A stretch of DNA of 33,865 nt, taken from an uncultured Nitrospira sp. GTDB lineage: Bacteria; Nitrospirota; Nitrospiria; Nitrospirales; UBA8639. The stretch spans positions 1 through 33,865 of the forward strand of contig CABVRQ010000043.1 of NCBI GenBank assembly GCA_902500695.1. The letters run 5' to 3'. The notes beneath the pieces are model-generated. The model had not been told where the DNA came from. It was given only the letters and a program-made list of their open reading frames with translations, and made no database searches. Positions 8,242-15,524 of the stretch are shown here, one piece after another; position 1 is the first letter of the stretch, and each line of letters opens with the position of its first letter. The position numbers and the translations under genes were made by a program.

Positions 8242-8646
8242 TCAGGAAGAAGGGAATATTAACGGGAGACCCAAGGCTTCCAGAATAGGAGGTGGGAGGC
8301 GTTTGATTTTCCCCTTGGTGTTGACTGCCACGAGTGTTGCCGATCCTTCCACGACCAATCTCTTGCTGGTGCGATCTTTGATGACATGGGAAAACGTGAG
8401 AGAAATTCGTCGATCGGCCGCCACTGTTGTCTCGACCACCAGGGTCTCTCCATAGGTGGCGGCCGATCGATAAGAAAGTTCAGCGCGTACCACGCGAAAT
8501 TCGGTTCCTTCCTGTATCAACGAGGCAACCGACAGACCATGGCTATCCAAGTAATGCGTTCGGGCTCGTTCAAAGTATTTCAGATAGTTGGCGTAATAGA
8601 CGACTCCCCCACAGTCTGTATCTTCATAATAGACCCGTACTTCCAT
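8242..8646 (-). CDS. ybgC: YbgC-type acyl-CoA thioesterase (hot-dog fold)
   Basis: A 134-residue single hot-dog-domain thioesterase. The family signature YYEDTDCGGVVYYANYL spans residues 6-22, with Asp11 as the expected catalytic acid, followed by YFERART. Related enzymes hydrolyse short- or medium-chain acyl-CoA and in many Gram-negative bacteria lie beside tol-pal genes; here tol-pal genes are absent. The gene starts 17 nt after the CARF-like gene stop and has a GGAGG-like ribosome binding site, so it is the middle gene of a minus-strand operon ending with lipB. Confidence 0.92.
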   Translation of the reverse strand: MEVRVYYEDTDCGGVVYYANYLKYFERARTHYLDSHGLSVASLIQEGTEFRVVRAELSYRSAATYGETLVVETTVAADRRISLTFSHVIKDRTSKRLVVEGSATLVAVNTKGKIKRLPPPILEALGLPLIFPSS

Positions 8647-8663
8647 TCCGCCGGGTGCCTCCG

Positions 8664-9926
8664 CTAGATATTCATGGTTGGAAATTCTGGAAGGTCGGTG
8701 GGATCCACGCCACTTAATTTTATCACCAGGTCATAGATTTGGTGGAAACGTTCAGGTTTAATGGGTTCAAAACCGTAGCCCAGCAGCGCATGATCAGCGG
8801 CATCAAATAAGGATTTCATTTTTGACCAATCCGTGACAAAGCGTTCCCCCATGGGATCTCCGAGCGTGGCCAACGTTTGAAATTGCGCCGGCAAAGGAAG
8901 GCGATATTTTCCATCAATTTCGTTGAGATATTGCCTGCGACAGGTGTCCTGGAGGTCTTCCGGAAGTTGTTCGAGATTCACATCCCAACTTTTTAGGTGA
9001 TACTGGGTAAACAATCTGGATTGAGCAAAGGCTTCCAAGGCTCGAAGCAGGACATGAGTGGCGGCTTCAAGATCCCGCCCCCGATCTCCATGGCGCTTGG
9101 ACCATGCCAATAAATCGAGAGACACCGCCGGTTTAATGTCCTTGGAATCCAGTACAATTCGTTCAAGGAACGTGAGATTTCCTTTGAGTACGTGGATGAG
9201 ACGATCCATGCCTGGCGGGCCGCCCCACACGGAGGCCAGTTCCAGGGCCTTGATCCCGCCCTTCAATTTTTCCCAGGCAGGTCGATAGAGCAGTTGATCC
9301 CAGATGCCATAGGCCTGTGCGACATCGGCCAAGGCTCGATAGAAGGGTTTCAGCCCGCCGCTGATGCGATGCTCCAGGGTATGAAACCCTTTCACGGCTG
9401 CATCATAAGAGCCATGGTTGAAATGGTAGCAAGCCTCGTGTCGAAGGTGCGGCGCCTCTTCGTCCCAAGGATTGACTGCGGCTTCAGATTGCGACACCAG
9501 TTTGGTGATCGCTTCAACTGCCTGGTCAACAGACGGAAAAGGATGACCGGGAAACAACAACACTTTGGTGGAAAAGGGAAATCCTGTCAGCACCATGGCA
9601 GAAGCCATACCAACGGTTGCATTGGTGATATCAATCACCAATTCGCCAGGTATCACCTTCCAGGTCGTCAACAGAGGGCCAAGCCCCTGGGCCAGGGCCT
9701 TCTGGCACGCCGAAAAACTTTCCGGGGAGGGGGTGAAGATCCAGTCCCAACGTTGGGGCATGCGGGACAGAGCCGGAGGGATTTTGGACTCCACGACCTC
9801 TTTATGAGATTCGTGCAGAAAAAAACACACCATGTCAGGATTTAAATGTCGGACAATGGCAATGGCGGACGTAGGATCGGATTGAATGGCAAGTAGGAGT
9901 GCTTTGGTGGGGATATGGGCACTCAC
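8664..9926 (-). CDS. CARF/HEPN-like protein of the Cas02710 (TIGR02710) type with degenerate motifs
   Basis: A 420-residue protein that I match to the TIGR02710/PF09670 CRISPR-associated family by memory of its pattern. The N-terminal Rossmann-like half (LLLAIQSDP at 10-18, MVCFFLHES at 32-40) leads to VIDITNATVGMASA at 97-110, where the family usually has a DxTGGTKxM ligand loop. A helical middle follows (150-280). The C-terminal part begins with DLEAATHVLLRALEAFAQSRL (285-305), matching the family's DAVxRLYRxxExxAQ region. It ends with AADHALLGYGFEP (376-388), where I expect an RNxSILAHGFEP-type HEPN motif. Both functional motifs therefore look altered. The start is GTG. It heads an operon with ybgC and lipB, and no cas gene or array is nearby. 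Confidence 0.72.
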   Translation of the reverse strand: MSAHIPTKALLLAIQSDPTSAIAIVRHLNPDMVCFFLHESHKEVVESKIPPALSRMPQRWDWIFTPSPESFSACQKALAQGLGPLLTTWKVIPGELVIDITNATVGMASAMVLTGFPFSTKVLLFPGHPFPSVDQAVEAITKLVSQSEAAVNPWDEEAPHLRHEACYHFNHGSYDAAVKGFHTLEHRISGGLKPFYRALADVAQAYGIWDQLLYRPAWEKLKGGIKALELASVWGGPPGMDRLIHVLKGNLTFLERIVLDSKDIKPAVSLDLLAWSKRHGDRGRDLEAATHVLLRALEAFAQSRLFTQYHLKSWDVNLEQLPEDLQDTCRRQYLNEIDGKYRLPLPAQFQTLATLGDPMGERFVTDWSKMKSLFDAADHALLGYGFEPIKPERFHQIYDLVIKLSGVDPTDLPEFPTMNI

Positions 9927-10063
9927 AATGGGTCGACTATATCATCGGTCGAGGAGACCGGCAAGAAAACTGATGGTGGATATCATGCTTTCAACGGATA
10001 ACCCCTGTCTTTCTCTTCATTGCAGTGTGAAATTTGAGTCCTATCCTGATAGAATCGGCCACC

Positions 10064-10645
10064 ATGAATATTGATGCGGTGATCCAGGCTTTTGAAACCA
10101 GTGCGGATGTCAAAAATGAATTTATCCGGACACATGCGGAGCGTGTGGTTGAAGTCGGTCAATTACTGATCCGGGCATTTCGTGAAGGCCGAAAGGTCCT
10201 GCTCTTTGGAAATGGTGGCAGCGCTACGGATGCTTCGCATCTTGCCGCGGAATTTGTCGGTCGATATCGCCGCGATCGAGATCCCCTCCCTGCCCTGGCT
10301 TTGGCCTGCGATATGGCCGCAATTACCTGCATTGCGAATGATTACGACTTTACTGATATTTTCTCCCGGCAAATAAAGGCGCATGGCCGCAAGGGAGATG
10401 TGGCTATTGCCATTAGCACCAGTGGGAACTCCCTGAACGTGATCCGTGGTGTGGAAGCCGCTGCCGACAGTGGTCTTGTCACAGTAGCCTGGACAGGCGC
10501 CACCGGGGGTAAAGTGGGAGATCTCGTCGATTATTGTTTTCGGGTCCCTTCTTCGGTGACGGCACGTATTCAAGAATGTCACATTACGCTGGGCCATGTG
10601 TTGTGCGAATTTATTGAAGAGCGTCTTTTTGGTGACCAGGGCTAA
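10064..10645 (+). CDS. gmhA: Phosphoheptose (sedoheptulose 7-phosphate) isomerase
   Basis: GmhA converts sedoheptulose 7-phosphate to D-glycero-D-manno-heptose 7-phosphate, the first step toward the LPS inner-core heptose. The 193-residue protein has a SIS fold with LFGNGGSATDASHLAAEF at 47-64 (including the active-site Glu63), AISTSGNS near 116-123 and a C-terminal QECHITLGHVLCEFIEE helix carrying the second active-site histidine. ATG 10064 gives the standard length. It is divergent from the CARF-like gene, with a 137-bp intergenic region between them. The next gene on the same strand begins near its stop. Confidence 0.95.
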   Translation: MNIDAVIQAFETSADVKNEFIRTHAERVVEVGQLLIRAFREGRKVLLFGNGGSATDASHLAAEFVGRYRRDRDPLPALALACDMAAITCIANDYDFTDIFSRQIKAHGRKGDVAIAISTSGNSLNVIRGVEAAADSGLVTVAWTGATGGKVGDLVDYCFRVPSSVTARIQECHITLGHVLCEFIEERLFGDQG

Positions 10646-10661
10646 ATCATTACCAACCGGT

Positions 10662-11609
10662 GTGTCCCCGAAGCTGAATCTCGCCCGGCTTCGGACTTAC
10701 CCGCTTCAAACCCGTCATTCAAAAGTAAAAATGGCGGATTTTGGCTCCCCTTGGCGGCGGGCTGGTACCTTTCAAGCCTTTCTCAAAACCCTGCCGGATA
10801 TTTTAGCAGGCAAAACTTTTCGTGCTGTGGTTGCGGCGATTGTTGATGCCAGGCGACGGGGAAGACCGGTGATCCTCGGCATGGGCGCCCATCCTACCAA
10901 GGTCGGTCTCAATCCCATTGTTGTGGACCTGATGCGAAAGGGTGTGATTACTGCGGTAGCCATGAATGGGGCCGTCATCATTCACGACTTTGAGTTAGCC
11001 TATCTTGGGCAAACATCGGAGGAGGTCGAAGCCGAAATTGATTCCGGACGATTTGGCATGGCGGAAGACACGGGACGTATTTTAAATGAGGCTATTGTAC
11101 AAGGATGGCAAGAGGGTTTGGGCATTGGAGAAGGGGTCGGCCGGTATCTCCTGAAGCATCCCAAGCAATTTCCACATCGGCGATGGAGTTTGCTGGCGGC
11201 CGGTGCGGAACTTGGTCTTCCGGTGACGGTGCATGTGGCGATCGGAACCGATATCATTCACATGCACCCCCACGCAAACGGAGAAGCGATTGGTGGCGGC
11301 TCGTTATTGGATTTTCGCAAGCTGGCCGCAGTGGTGTCGAAGATGGAAGGGGGCGTGTATATCAATTTGGGATCAGCGGTCATGATGCCGGAGGTCTTTC
11401 TCAAGACCGTGACGTTGGGCCGGAATCTGGGACGAGCCTTAAAACAGATCACGACCGTGAATATGGATTTTCTCCCGCATTACCGACCGATGACCAATGT
11501 CGTCAAACGGCCAACGCAAAAAGGTGGAAAGGGTTATGCGCTGATCGGCCATCATGAATTGATGGTTCCGCTTCTGGCTGCAGCCGTGCTGGAGGCGCTT
11601 GACAGATAA
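10662..11609 (+). CDS. Conserved protein of unknown function, possibly deoxyhypusine-synthase-like fold
   Basis: About 315 residues from GTG 10662; GTG 10632 (overlapping gmhA) or ATG 10731 are alternatives. The N-terminus RLRTYPLQTRHSKVKMADF looks like a conserved lead-in, which argues against starting at 10731. Distinct conserved-looking blocks are VILGMGAHPTKVGLNPIVVDL, GVITAVAMNGAVIIHDFELA, GRFGMAEDTGRILNEAI, VAIGTDIIHMHPHANG and GVYINLGSAVMMPEVF. The glycine-rich nucleotide-binding look and the VDLMRKGVITAVAMNGA segment recall deoxyhypusine synthase, but I cannot prove homology. Its position directly after gmhA suggests a link to heptose or LPS metabolism; this is inference. Confidence 0.7.
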   Translation: MSPKLNLARLRTYPLQTRHSKVKMADFGSPWRRAGTFQAFLKTLPDILAGKTFRAVVAAIVDARRRGRPVILGMGAHPTKVGLNPIVVDLMRKGVITAVAMNGAVIIHDFELAYLGQTSEEVEAEIDSGRFGMAEDTGRILNEAIVQGWQEGLGIGEGVGRYLLKHPKQFPHRRWSLLAAGAELGLPVTVHVAIGTDIIHMHPHANGEAIGGGSLLDFRKLAAVVSKMEGGVYINLGSAVMMPEVFLKTVTLGRNLGRALKQITTVNMDFLPHYRPMTNVVKRPTQKGGKGYALIGHHELMVPLLAAAVLEALDR

Positions 11610-11679
11610 GGTGTTCTCAGGTGGCGGCGACTTTATAGATTTAGGACAATCAGGTGCGGGCTTAAGGAGTAGAACCCTC

Positions 11680-13089
11680 ATGAAAAAGAAAATTCTCATC
11701 GTGGATGATCATCCCGACATTGTCCTCATGCTTACAGATCGCTTAGAAGCCCTCGGCTATGACACGATTTCCGCTGGAAATGGCCAAGAAGCGTTGGAGA
11801 AATATGAGCAGGACTTTCCTCACCTCATGCTGTTGGATTTGGAAATGCCACAGATGGCGGGCATGGAAGTGTTGAACCAATTAGCCAAAATCGGTGTGAA
11901 AAAAAATGGAGAGGCTGAATCTCAAACATTTGGCGGAGGAGAGTGCCTCCCGTTGCCTGTGGTGGTCATGACGGCTCATGGCACCATTTCCAAAGCCGTT
12001 GAAGCCATGAAAGCGGGAGCGTATGACTTTCTCACGAAGCCTATTGAGCTGGACCACCTGGCCATTGTCCTCAAAAAAGTCTTAACGCGGGAAGCGTTGG
12101 GGCGACAGGTTGCCGCGTTGCGCACGGAAGTGGAAAGCCGGTATAGCCAAATTGTTGGAGATAGCTCTCAGGTTCATTCAATGGTGGAGTTGGCAAAACG
12201 AGCTGCCGAGGCTGATGCCACTGTGTTGCTGTTAGGAGAAAGCGGGACGGGGAAGGAGCTGTTTGCCCGGTCCATTCACCAATGGAGTGACCGGCGGGAT
12301 ATGCCCTTCAGTATCATCAATTGCGTGGCTCTCACGGAAACCCTCTTGGAAAACGAACTCTTTGGTCATGAAAAAGGGGCATTTACCGGTGCAGACTCTC
12401 TCCAGAAAGGGAAAATTGAAGCGGCGGATGGGGGAACCATTTTCCTGGATGAAATCGGCGATATGCCGCTGGGGCTTCAAGCTAAATTACTCAGGGTGCT
12501 TCAGGATCATGAGTTTCCCCGGGTAGGTGGGACGCGATTGGTCCGCGTCAACATTCGGGTGATTGCGGCCACCAACAAGGATCTTAAGCGAGCGGTCAAA
12601 GAGAAGACCTTTCGAGAAGACCTGTATTTCCGGCTGAATGTCGTGAACTTGGTATTACCACCATTGCGGGATCGTCCCGAAGATATCATTCCTCTTGCCG
12701 AGCATTTTTTAGCCAGGCACATGAGAGAAATGAAAAAACGGAAGCGGAGTTTTTCCAAGTCTGCCATCCAAACGATGCGATGTTACGCCTGGCCCGGCAA
12801 TATTCGGGAACTGGACAATGCTATTGCTCGAGCAGTGGTATTGGGAGTAGATGAGGAAATTTCTCCAGATCTTTTGGGATTGGGCGGAGGAAAAGACGAA
12901 CTCGATGAGGTCGACAACCTCCCCTACCATGAATCCCTGGACCGATTCGGTACCCACATTCTGGAGCAGGCCATGCGTCGGAGCAATTGGAGCCAAACCA
13001 AAGCCTCGGAGCTTCTGGGGCTTCAACGTACTTACCTCTCCCGCCTTCTCAAGCAAAAAGGCATTCAGCAGGGTACTGAGGATTCCTGA
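11680..13089 (+). CDS. NtrC-family sigma-54-dependent response regulator (receiver, AAA+, Fis-type HTH)
   Basis: A 469-residue activator of sigma-54 RNA polymerase. The receiver domain (1-130) has the acidic pair DD9-10, phosphoacceptor Asp53 in LLDLEMP, and Lys120. Between Asp53 and the VVVMTAHG strand it carries an unusual insertion of about 20 residues (roughly 70-91, KNGEAESQTFGGGE). The AAA+ domain has Walker A GESGTGKE at 186-193, the sigma-54-contacting loop GAFTGA at 233-238 and Walker B TIFLDE at 253-258. A Fis-type helix-turn-helix ends the protein (WSQTKASELLGLQRTYLSRLL). AAGGAGT lies 9 nt before ATG 11680. No cognate kinase is adjacent. It is the only enhancer-binding protein in the window and so a candidate to bind the tandem palindromes described below. 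Confidence 0.93.
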   Translation: MKKKILIVDDHPDIVLMLTDRLEALGYDTISAGNGQEALEKYEQDFPHLMLLDLEMPQMAGMEVLNQLAKIGVKKNGEAESQTFGGGECLPLPVVVMTAHGTISKAVEAMKAGAYDFLTKPIELDHLAIVLKKVLTREALGRQVAALRTEVESRYSQIVGDSSQVHSMVELAKRAAEADATVLLLGESGTGKELFARSIHQWSDRRDMPFSIINCVALTETLLENELFGHEKGAFTGADSLQKGKIEAADGGTIFLDEIGDMPLGLQAKLLRVLQDHEFPRVGGTRLVRVNIRVIAATNKDLKRAVKEKTFREDLYFRLNVVNLVLPPLRDRPEDIIPLAEHFLARHMREMKKRKRSFSKSAIQTMRCYAWPGNIRELDNAIARAVVLGVDEEISPDLLGLGGGKDELDEVDNLPYHESLDRFGTHILEQAMRRSNWSQTKASELLGLQRTYLSRLLKQKGIQQGTEDS

Positions 13090-13210
13090 CCACTTTGGGA
13101 TTTCGAGGACTCGAGGAAAGACTCCCCAAGATTCAAACGCACAATTGTGTTTACTGGCAAAGGAGAATGGAGCCCTATCGTCCTGTTTGTGATTGGTCCG
13201 AATGCGGGCA

Positions 13211-14300
13211 TTAGCAGTAATATCCCCACAAATAAACACCTGCCGGGTTCGGAAAATCCAGTTGGCCTGCATAGTGGGAATTAGTCAGATTTTCAATGGC
13301 CAAAAATGGGCGAATGCCCCTATGAATTTGATAGGAAACTTTTCCGTTCAAAAGGAACACGTTTTCTACACTTGTGGTGCGGTCGTGCTGTTAAATGGGT
13401 TCGAGTCGGGTTCTCCATCAAGATAAGACCCTTGGAGAAACCCGCATAATCCTCATGTGGAGACATAGCCCACCCGTGCATTGCCTGATGACCGATCGAA
13501 GTTCTCTTCATTTCTCTGGTCCACGTTCACATCTGTACAGGTTCTGTTCAACGACACCGACAATTCCTCGGTGATCTGATTTTTTAGAGAAATTTCCGCC
13601 CATTGGGAAATGGCAGCAAAGAAGGCTTTAGTTTTGTGTTCTATTCCCATGCCTCGGCAATCTGAAAAAATTAATCATGTTATCCATATCCTTGCGAAAC
13701 CAGCAGAGTCCGACTTCAAGGCGGTCCTTCCATAGAAGTTGGGAAGCCCTTATCTTTACCGAAAATTTTTCCGTGCCCCATTCCAAATTGCCTATTCCAG
13801 CATCAAGGTTAATTAACCGGGACAGGCGACTTTTTGCCCAATCGCTTGGTGTTTCCCAGGTTTCCTAGAGCAGGGATTCCTGCCAGCTGGTCAATTTAAT
13901 GCTATGGTTTCCCTCGGGATAGAGGATATCGTATCCAGATCCCAGGGAAATCTGGCGGTTGGGGAGGGGCAGGCATGCCTCATCAAAAAAATACGCAATG
14001 GTCAGGGAATAAAATTCCTCAGAAACCCCATTTCTTAGCGTTGGTGCTTGTCATGCTTTACAAACAGACAGGGTTTCACTTTGACTCTGTTTGTATTGGG
14101 CAGTGAGACCTGGGTGTTAGTTCCTGTGAAAGTGATCGTGTTCTTCCTTGTGTCGTTGATTTGGGAAAAAGAGTTGTCGGGGAAAAGGTTTAAATTGTTT
14201 TGGAATCGGTCAAAATGAAATTTTCCCGCCACTCCAGCTTCGTTCCTTCCTGAGTGGTCGCATTCAATTTCTCCTGGTTGGTATCATTCTTCTGCCGGCA
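13211..14300 (-). pseudogene. Decayed TonB-dependent outer-membrane receptor (C-terminal half of barrel only)
   Basis: No intact gene is present, but stitching minus-strand frames gives the C-terminal half of a TonB-dependent receptor. The pieces, in order, are GTKLEWRENFILTDS (about 14190-14290), then ISLGSGYDILYPEGNHSIKL (about 13910-13980) running through an in-frame TAG (13865-13867) into a stretch containing LLWKDRLEVGLCWFRKDMDN (13670-13760). After a frameshift comes ISQWAEISLKNQITEELSVS (13560-13620), and after another FLLNGKVSYQIHRGIRPFLA and ENLTNSHYAGQLDFPNP (13215-13370). The last piece matches the usual receptor C-terminus (ENLxDxxYxxxxxFPxPGR). Several stops and frameshifts plus loss of the plug domain show a dead gene. 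Its upstream neighbour, 14402-15292, reads in the same direction. Confidence 0.68.
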
Positions 14301-14401
14301 CGTTCTCAGTCATGTGAACTTTGTGGAAGTGTTTCACGGTTTCAGATCGGGCAGGGTATATGGGGTGTGATGATCAGATAACCTGGGGACTTAAAAAAAT
14401 C

Positions 14402-15292
14402 CTAGGTCTCATTTGATTTCTCTTCCGCAGGACGGGTCACCGCGCAGGTAAATTCCTGCCCTTGAAAGTTGAGGAGGTACACTGAAATCTCAATAGGGAA
14501 CTCCTGGCCATTTTTGGTGCGGTGGATCGATGGGTAAGATAAGGGTTGACCCTTCCGCAAGCTTTCCAGGCATTGTTGGAATTTCTCATTGTCATGGTAA
14601 GGGGCAATGTCAGGAATACGAAGGGTTTTGAGTTCTTCCGGTGTATATTCTAAGGCGTCGCAAGCCGCCTGATTGGCAAAACGTAAGCGTTTCTCCGAAT
14701 CTGCCACCATAATCCCCTCGGGTACATGATCAAAAGCGAATTGCATAAGTTGAGCGTACTCTGCCAGCCGTTCATATGCGGTGAGGGTCAATGGGTGCTT
14801 CGTGGTCTCATCAGAGGAAGCCGGGGTTGAGCTTGGTTGAAGCAGGGAGGGGAAGGTGCCTATTGGAAGGGTTGGTGCGGGAGAGCCTTGCCATCCCGCT
14901 ACCGCGATGTTTCGTGCCAAACAGGCTCGATGAATGGCAGATTTAACTTCCTGCCGTTGGTACGGTTTGGTGAGGTAGGCGAAGGCTTTATCGAGGATGT
15001 CGGGGTTGGCAGTCTTTCGTAAAAAGGTAAAGGCACTCAACAGAATGACGGGTAAGTGTGGATGCGTTTGAGAGAGTTCGTGAAGAACTTCAATGCCATC
15101 CCGGTCTGGAAGTCCGACATCGAGGAGCACGACATCATACGATGAGGTCGTACTCTTTTGGAGGGCGGCCTCTCCCGTCTCTACAGGGTCCACCTCAAAA
15201 CCTTCCTGGCGAAGGTAATCAGAGATGGCAAGAAGAATGTCGGTGTCGTCATCCACAAGCAAAACTCGCGGCTTCGTGGACAAAGGTGACAT
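14402..15292 (-). CDS. Response regulator with C-terminal PAS domain
   Basis: A receiver domain (about residues 8-120 of the longest form) with VLLVDDD, phosphoacceptor Asp in VVLLDVGLPD and the conserved lysine in YLTKPYQ. A linker rich in Pro/Ser/Thr follows, then a PAS domain (MQFAFDHVPEGIMVADSEKRL through the RTKNGQEFPIEISVYLL strand). There is no DNA-binding or enzymatic output domain, so it probably acts by protein contact or phosphotransfer. ATG 15292 is preferred; a TTG at 15313 would add seven residues. It shares architecture with the 26162-26995 protein, and both genes are preceded by the same tandem palindromes. It lies downstream of the kinase gene at 15525, separated by about 230 bp that contain its own promoter elements. 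Confidence 0.88.
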   Translation of the reverse strand: MSPLSTKPRVLLVDDDTDILLAISDYLRQEGFEVDPVETGEAALQKSTTSSYDVVLLDVGLPDRDGIEVLHELSQTHPHLPVILLSAFTFLRKTANPDILDKAFAYLTKPYQRQEVKSAIHRACLARNIAVAGWQGSPAPTLPIGTFPSLLQPSSTPASSDETTKHPLTLTAYERLAEYAQLMQFAFDHVPEGIMVADSEKRLRFANQAACDALEYTPEELKTLRIPDIAPYHDNEKFQQCLESLRKGQPLSYPSIHRTKNGQEFPIEISVYLLNFQGQEFTCAVTRPAEEKSNET

Positions 15293-15394
15293 CTTTCCGT
15301 TCTTTTCAGACAATCCAGAACTATGTAGAATTTTGATAGAAGAGGTTACCTAGGAATTATCCTACAGTTCCCAGCAATTCTAAGGAAAAAGCAC

Positions 15395-15410
15395 TGCAAG
15401 TTGCAGGCTT
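15395..15410 (-). promoter_or_regulatory. Weak sigma-54 (-24/-12) promoter candidate before the receiver-PAS gene
   Basis: The minus strand reads AAGCCTGCAACTTGCA. The -12 element TTGCA is perfect, but at -24 only GC of the TGGC core is kept. It would place the transcription start near 15384, about 90 nt before ATG 15292, and it lies some 50-100 bp downstream of the paired palindromes. On its own it is a weak match; the parallel arrangement at two other loci raises its value. Confidence 0.4.
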
Positions 15411-15459
15411 ATGTAAATGGGTGTTTTTCCAAAAAGAGGGAACTGTCAAAATAAAAAAA

Positions 15460-15498
15460 TGTATCTATTAAGATAATTGTTGTATCTAAATTGATACA
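15460..15498. promoter_or_regulatory. Tandem palindromes, putative activator binding sites (copy A)
   Basis: Two adjacent inverted repeats: TGTATC-TATTAA-GATAAT at 15460-15477 and TGTATC-TAAATT-GATACA at 15481-15498, the second with perfect 6-bp arms. Centres are 21 bp apart, two helical turns, so dimers would sit on the same DNA face. They lie between the kinase stop codon and the receiver-PAS gene on the minus strand, so only the receiver-PAS gene can be their downstream target. The same paired structure recurs at 19728 and 27207. Confidence 0.7.
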
Positions 15499-15524
15499 TT
15501 TTGGGCAGGCCTCATTTCTGATTT

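Noticed and set aside
8664..9926. RHEACYH in the CARF-like protein as an R-X4-6-H HEPN nuclease motif
   Set aside because: It falls in the helical middle region near residue 162, not at the C-terminal position where the family carries its motif, so a chance match is more likely.
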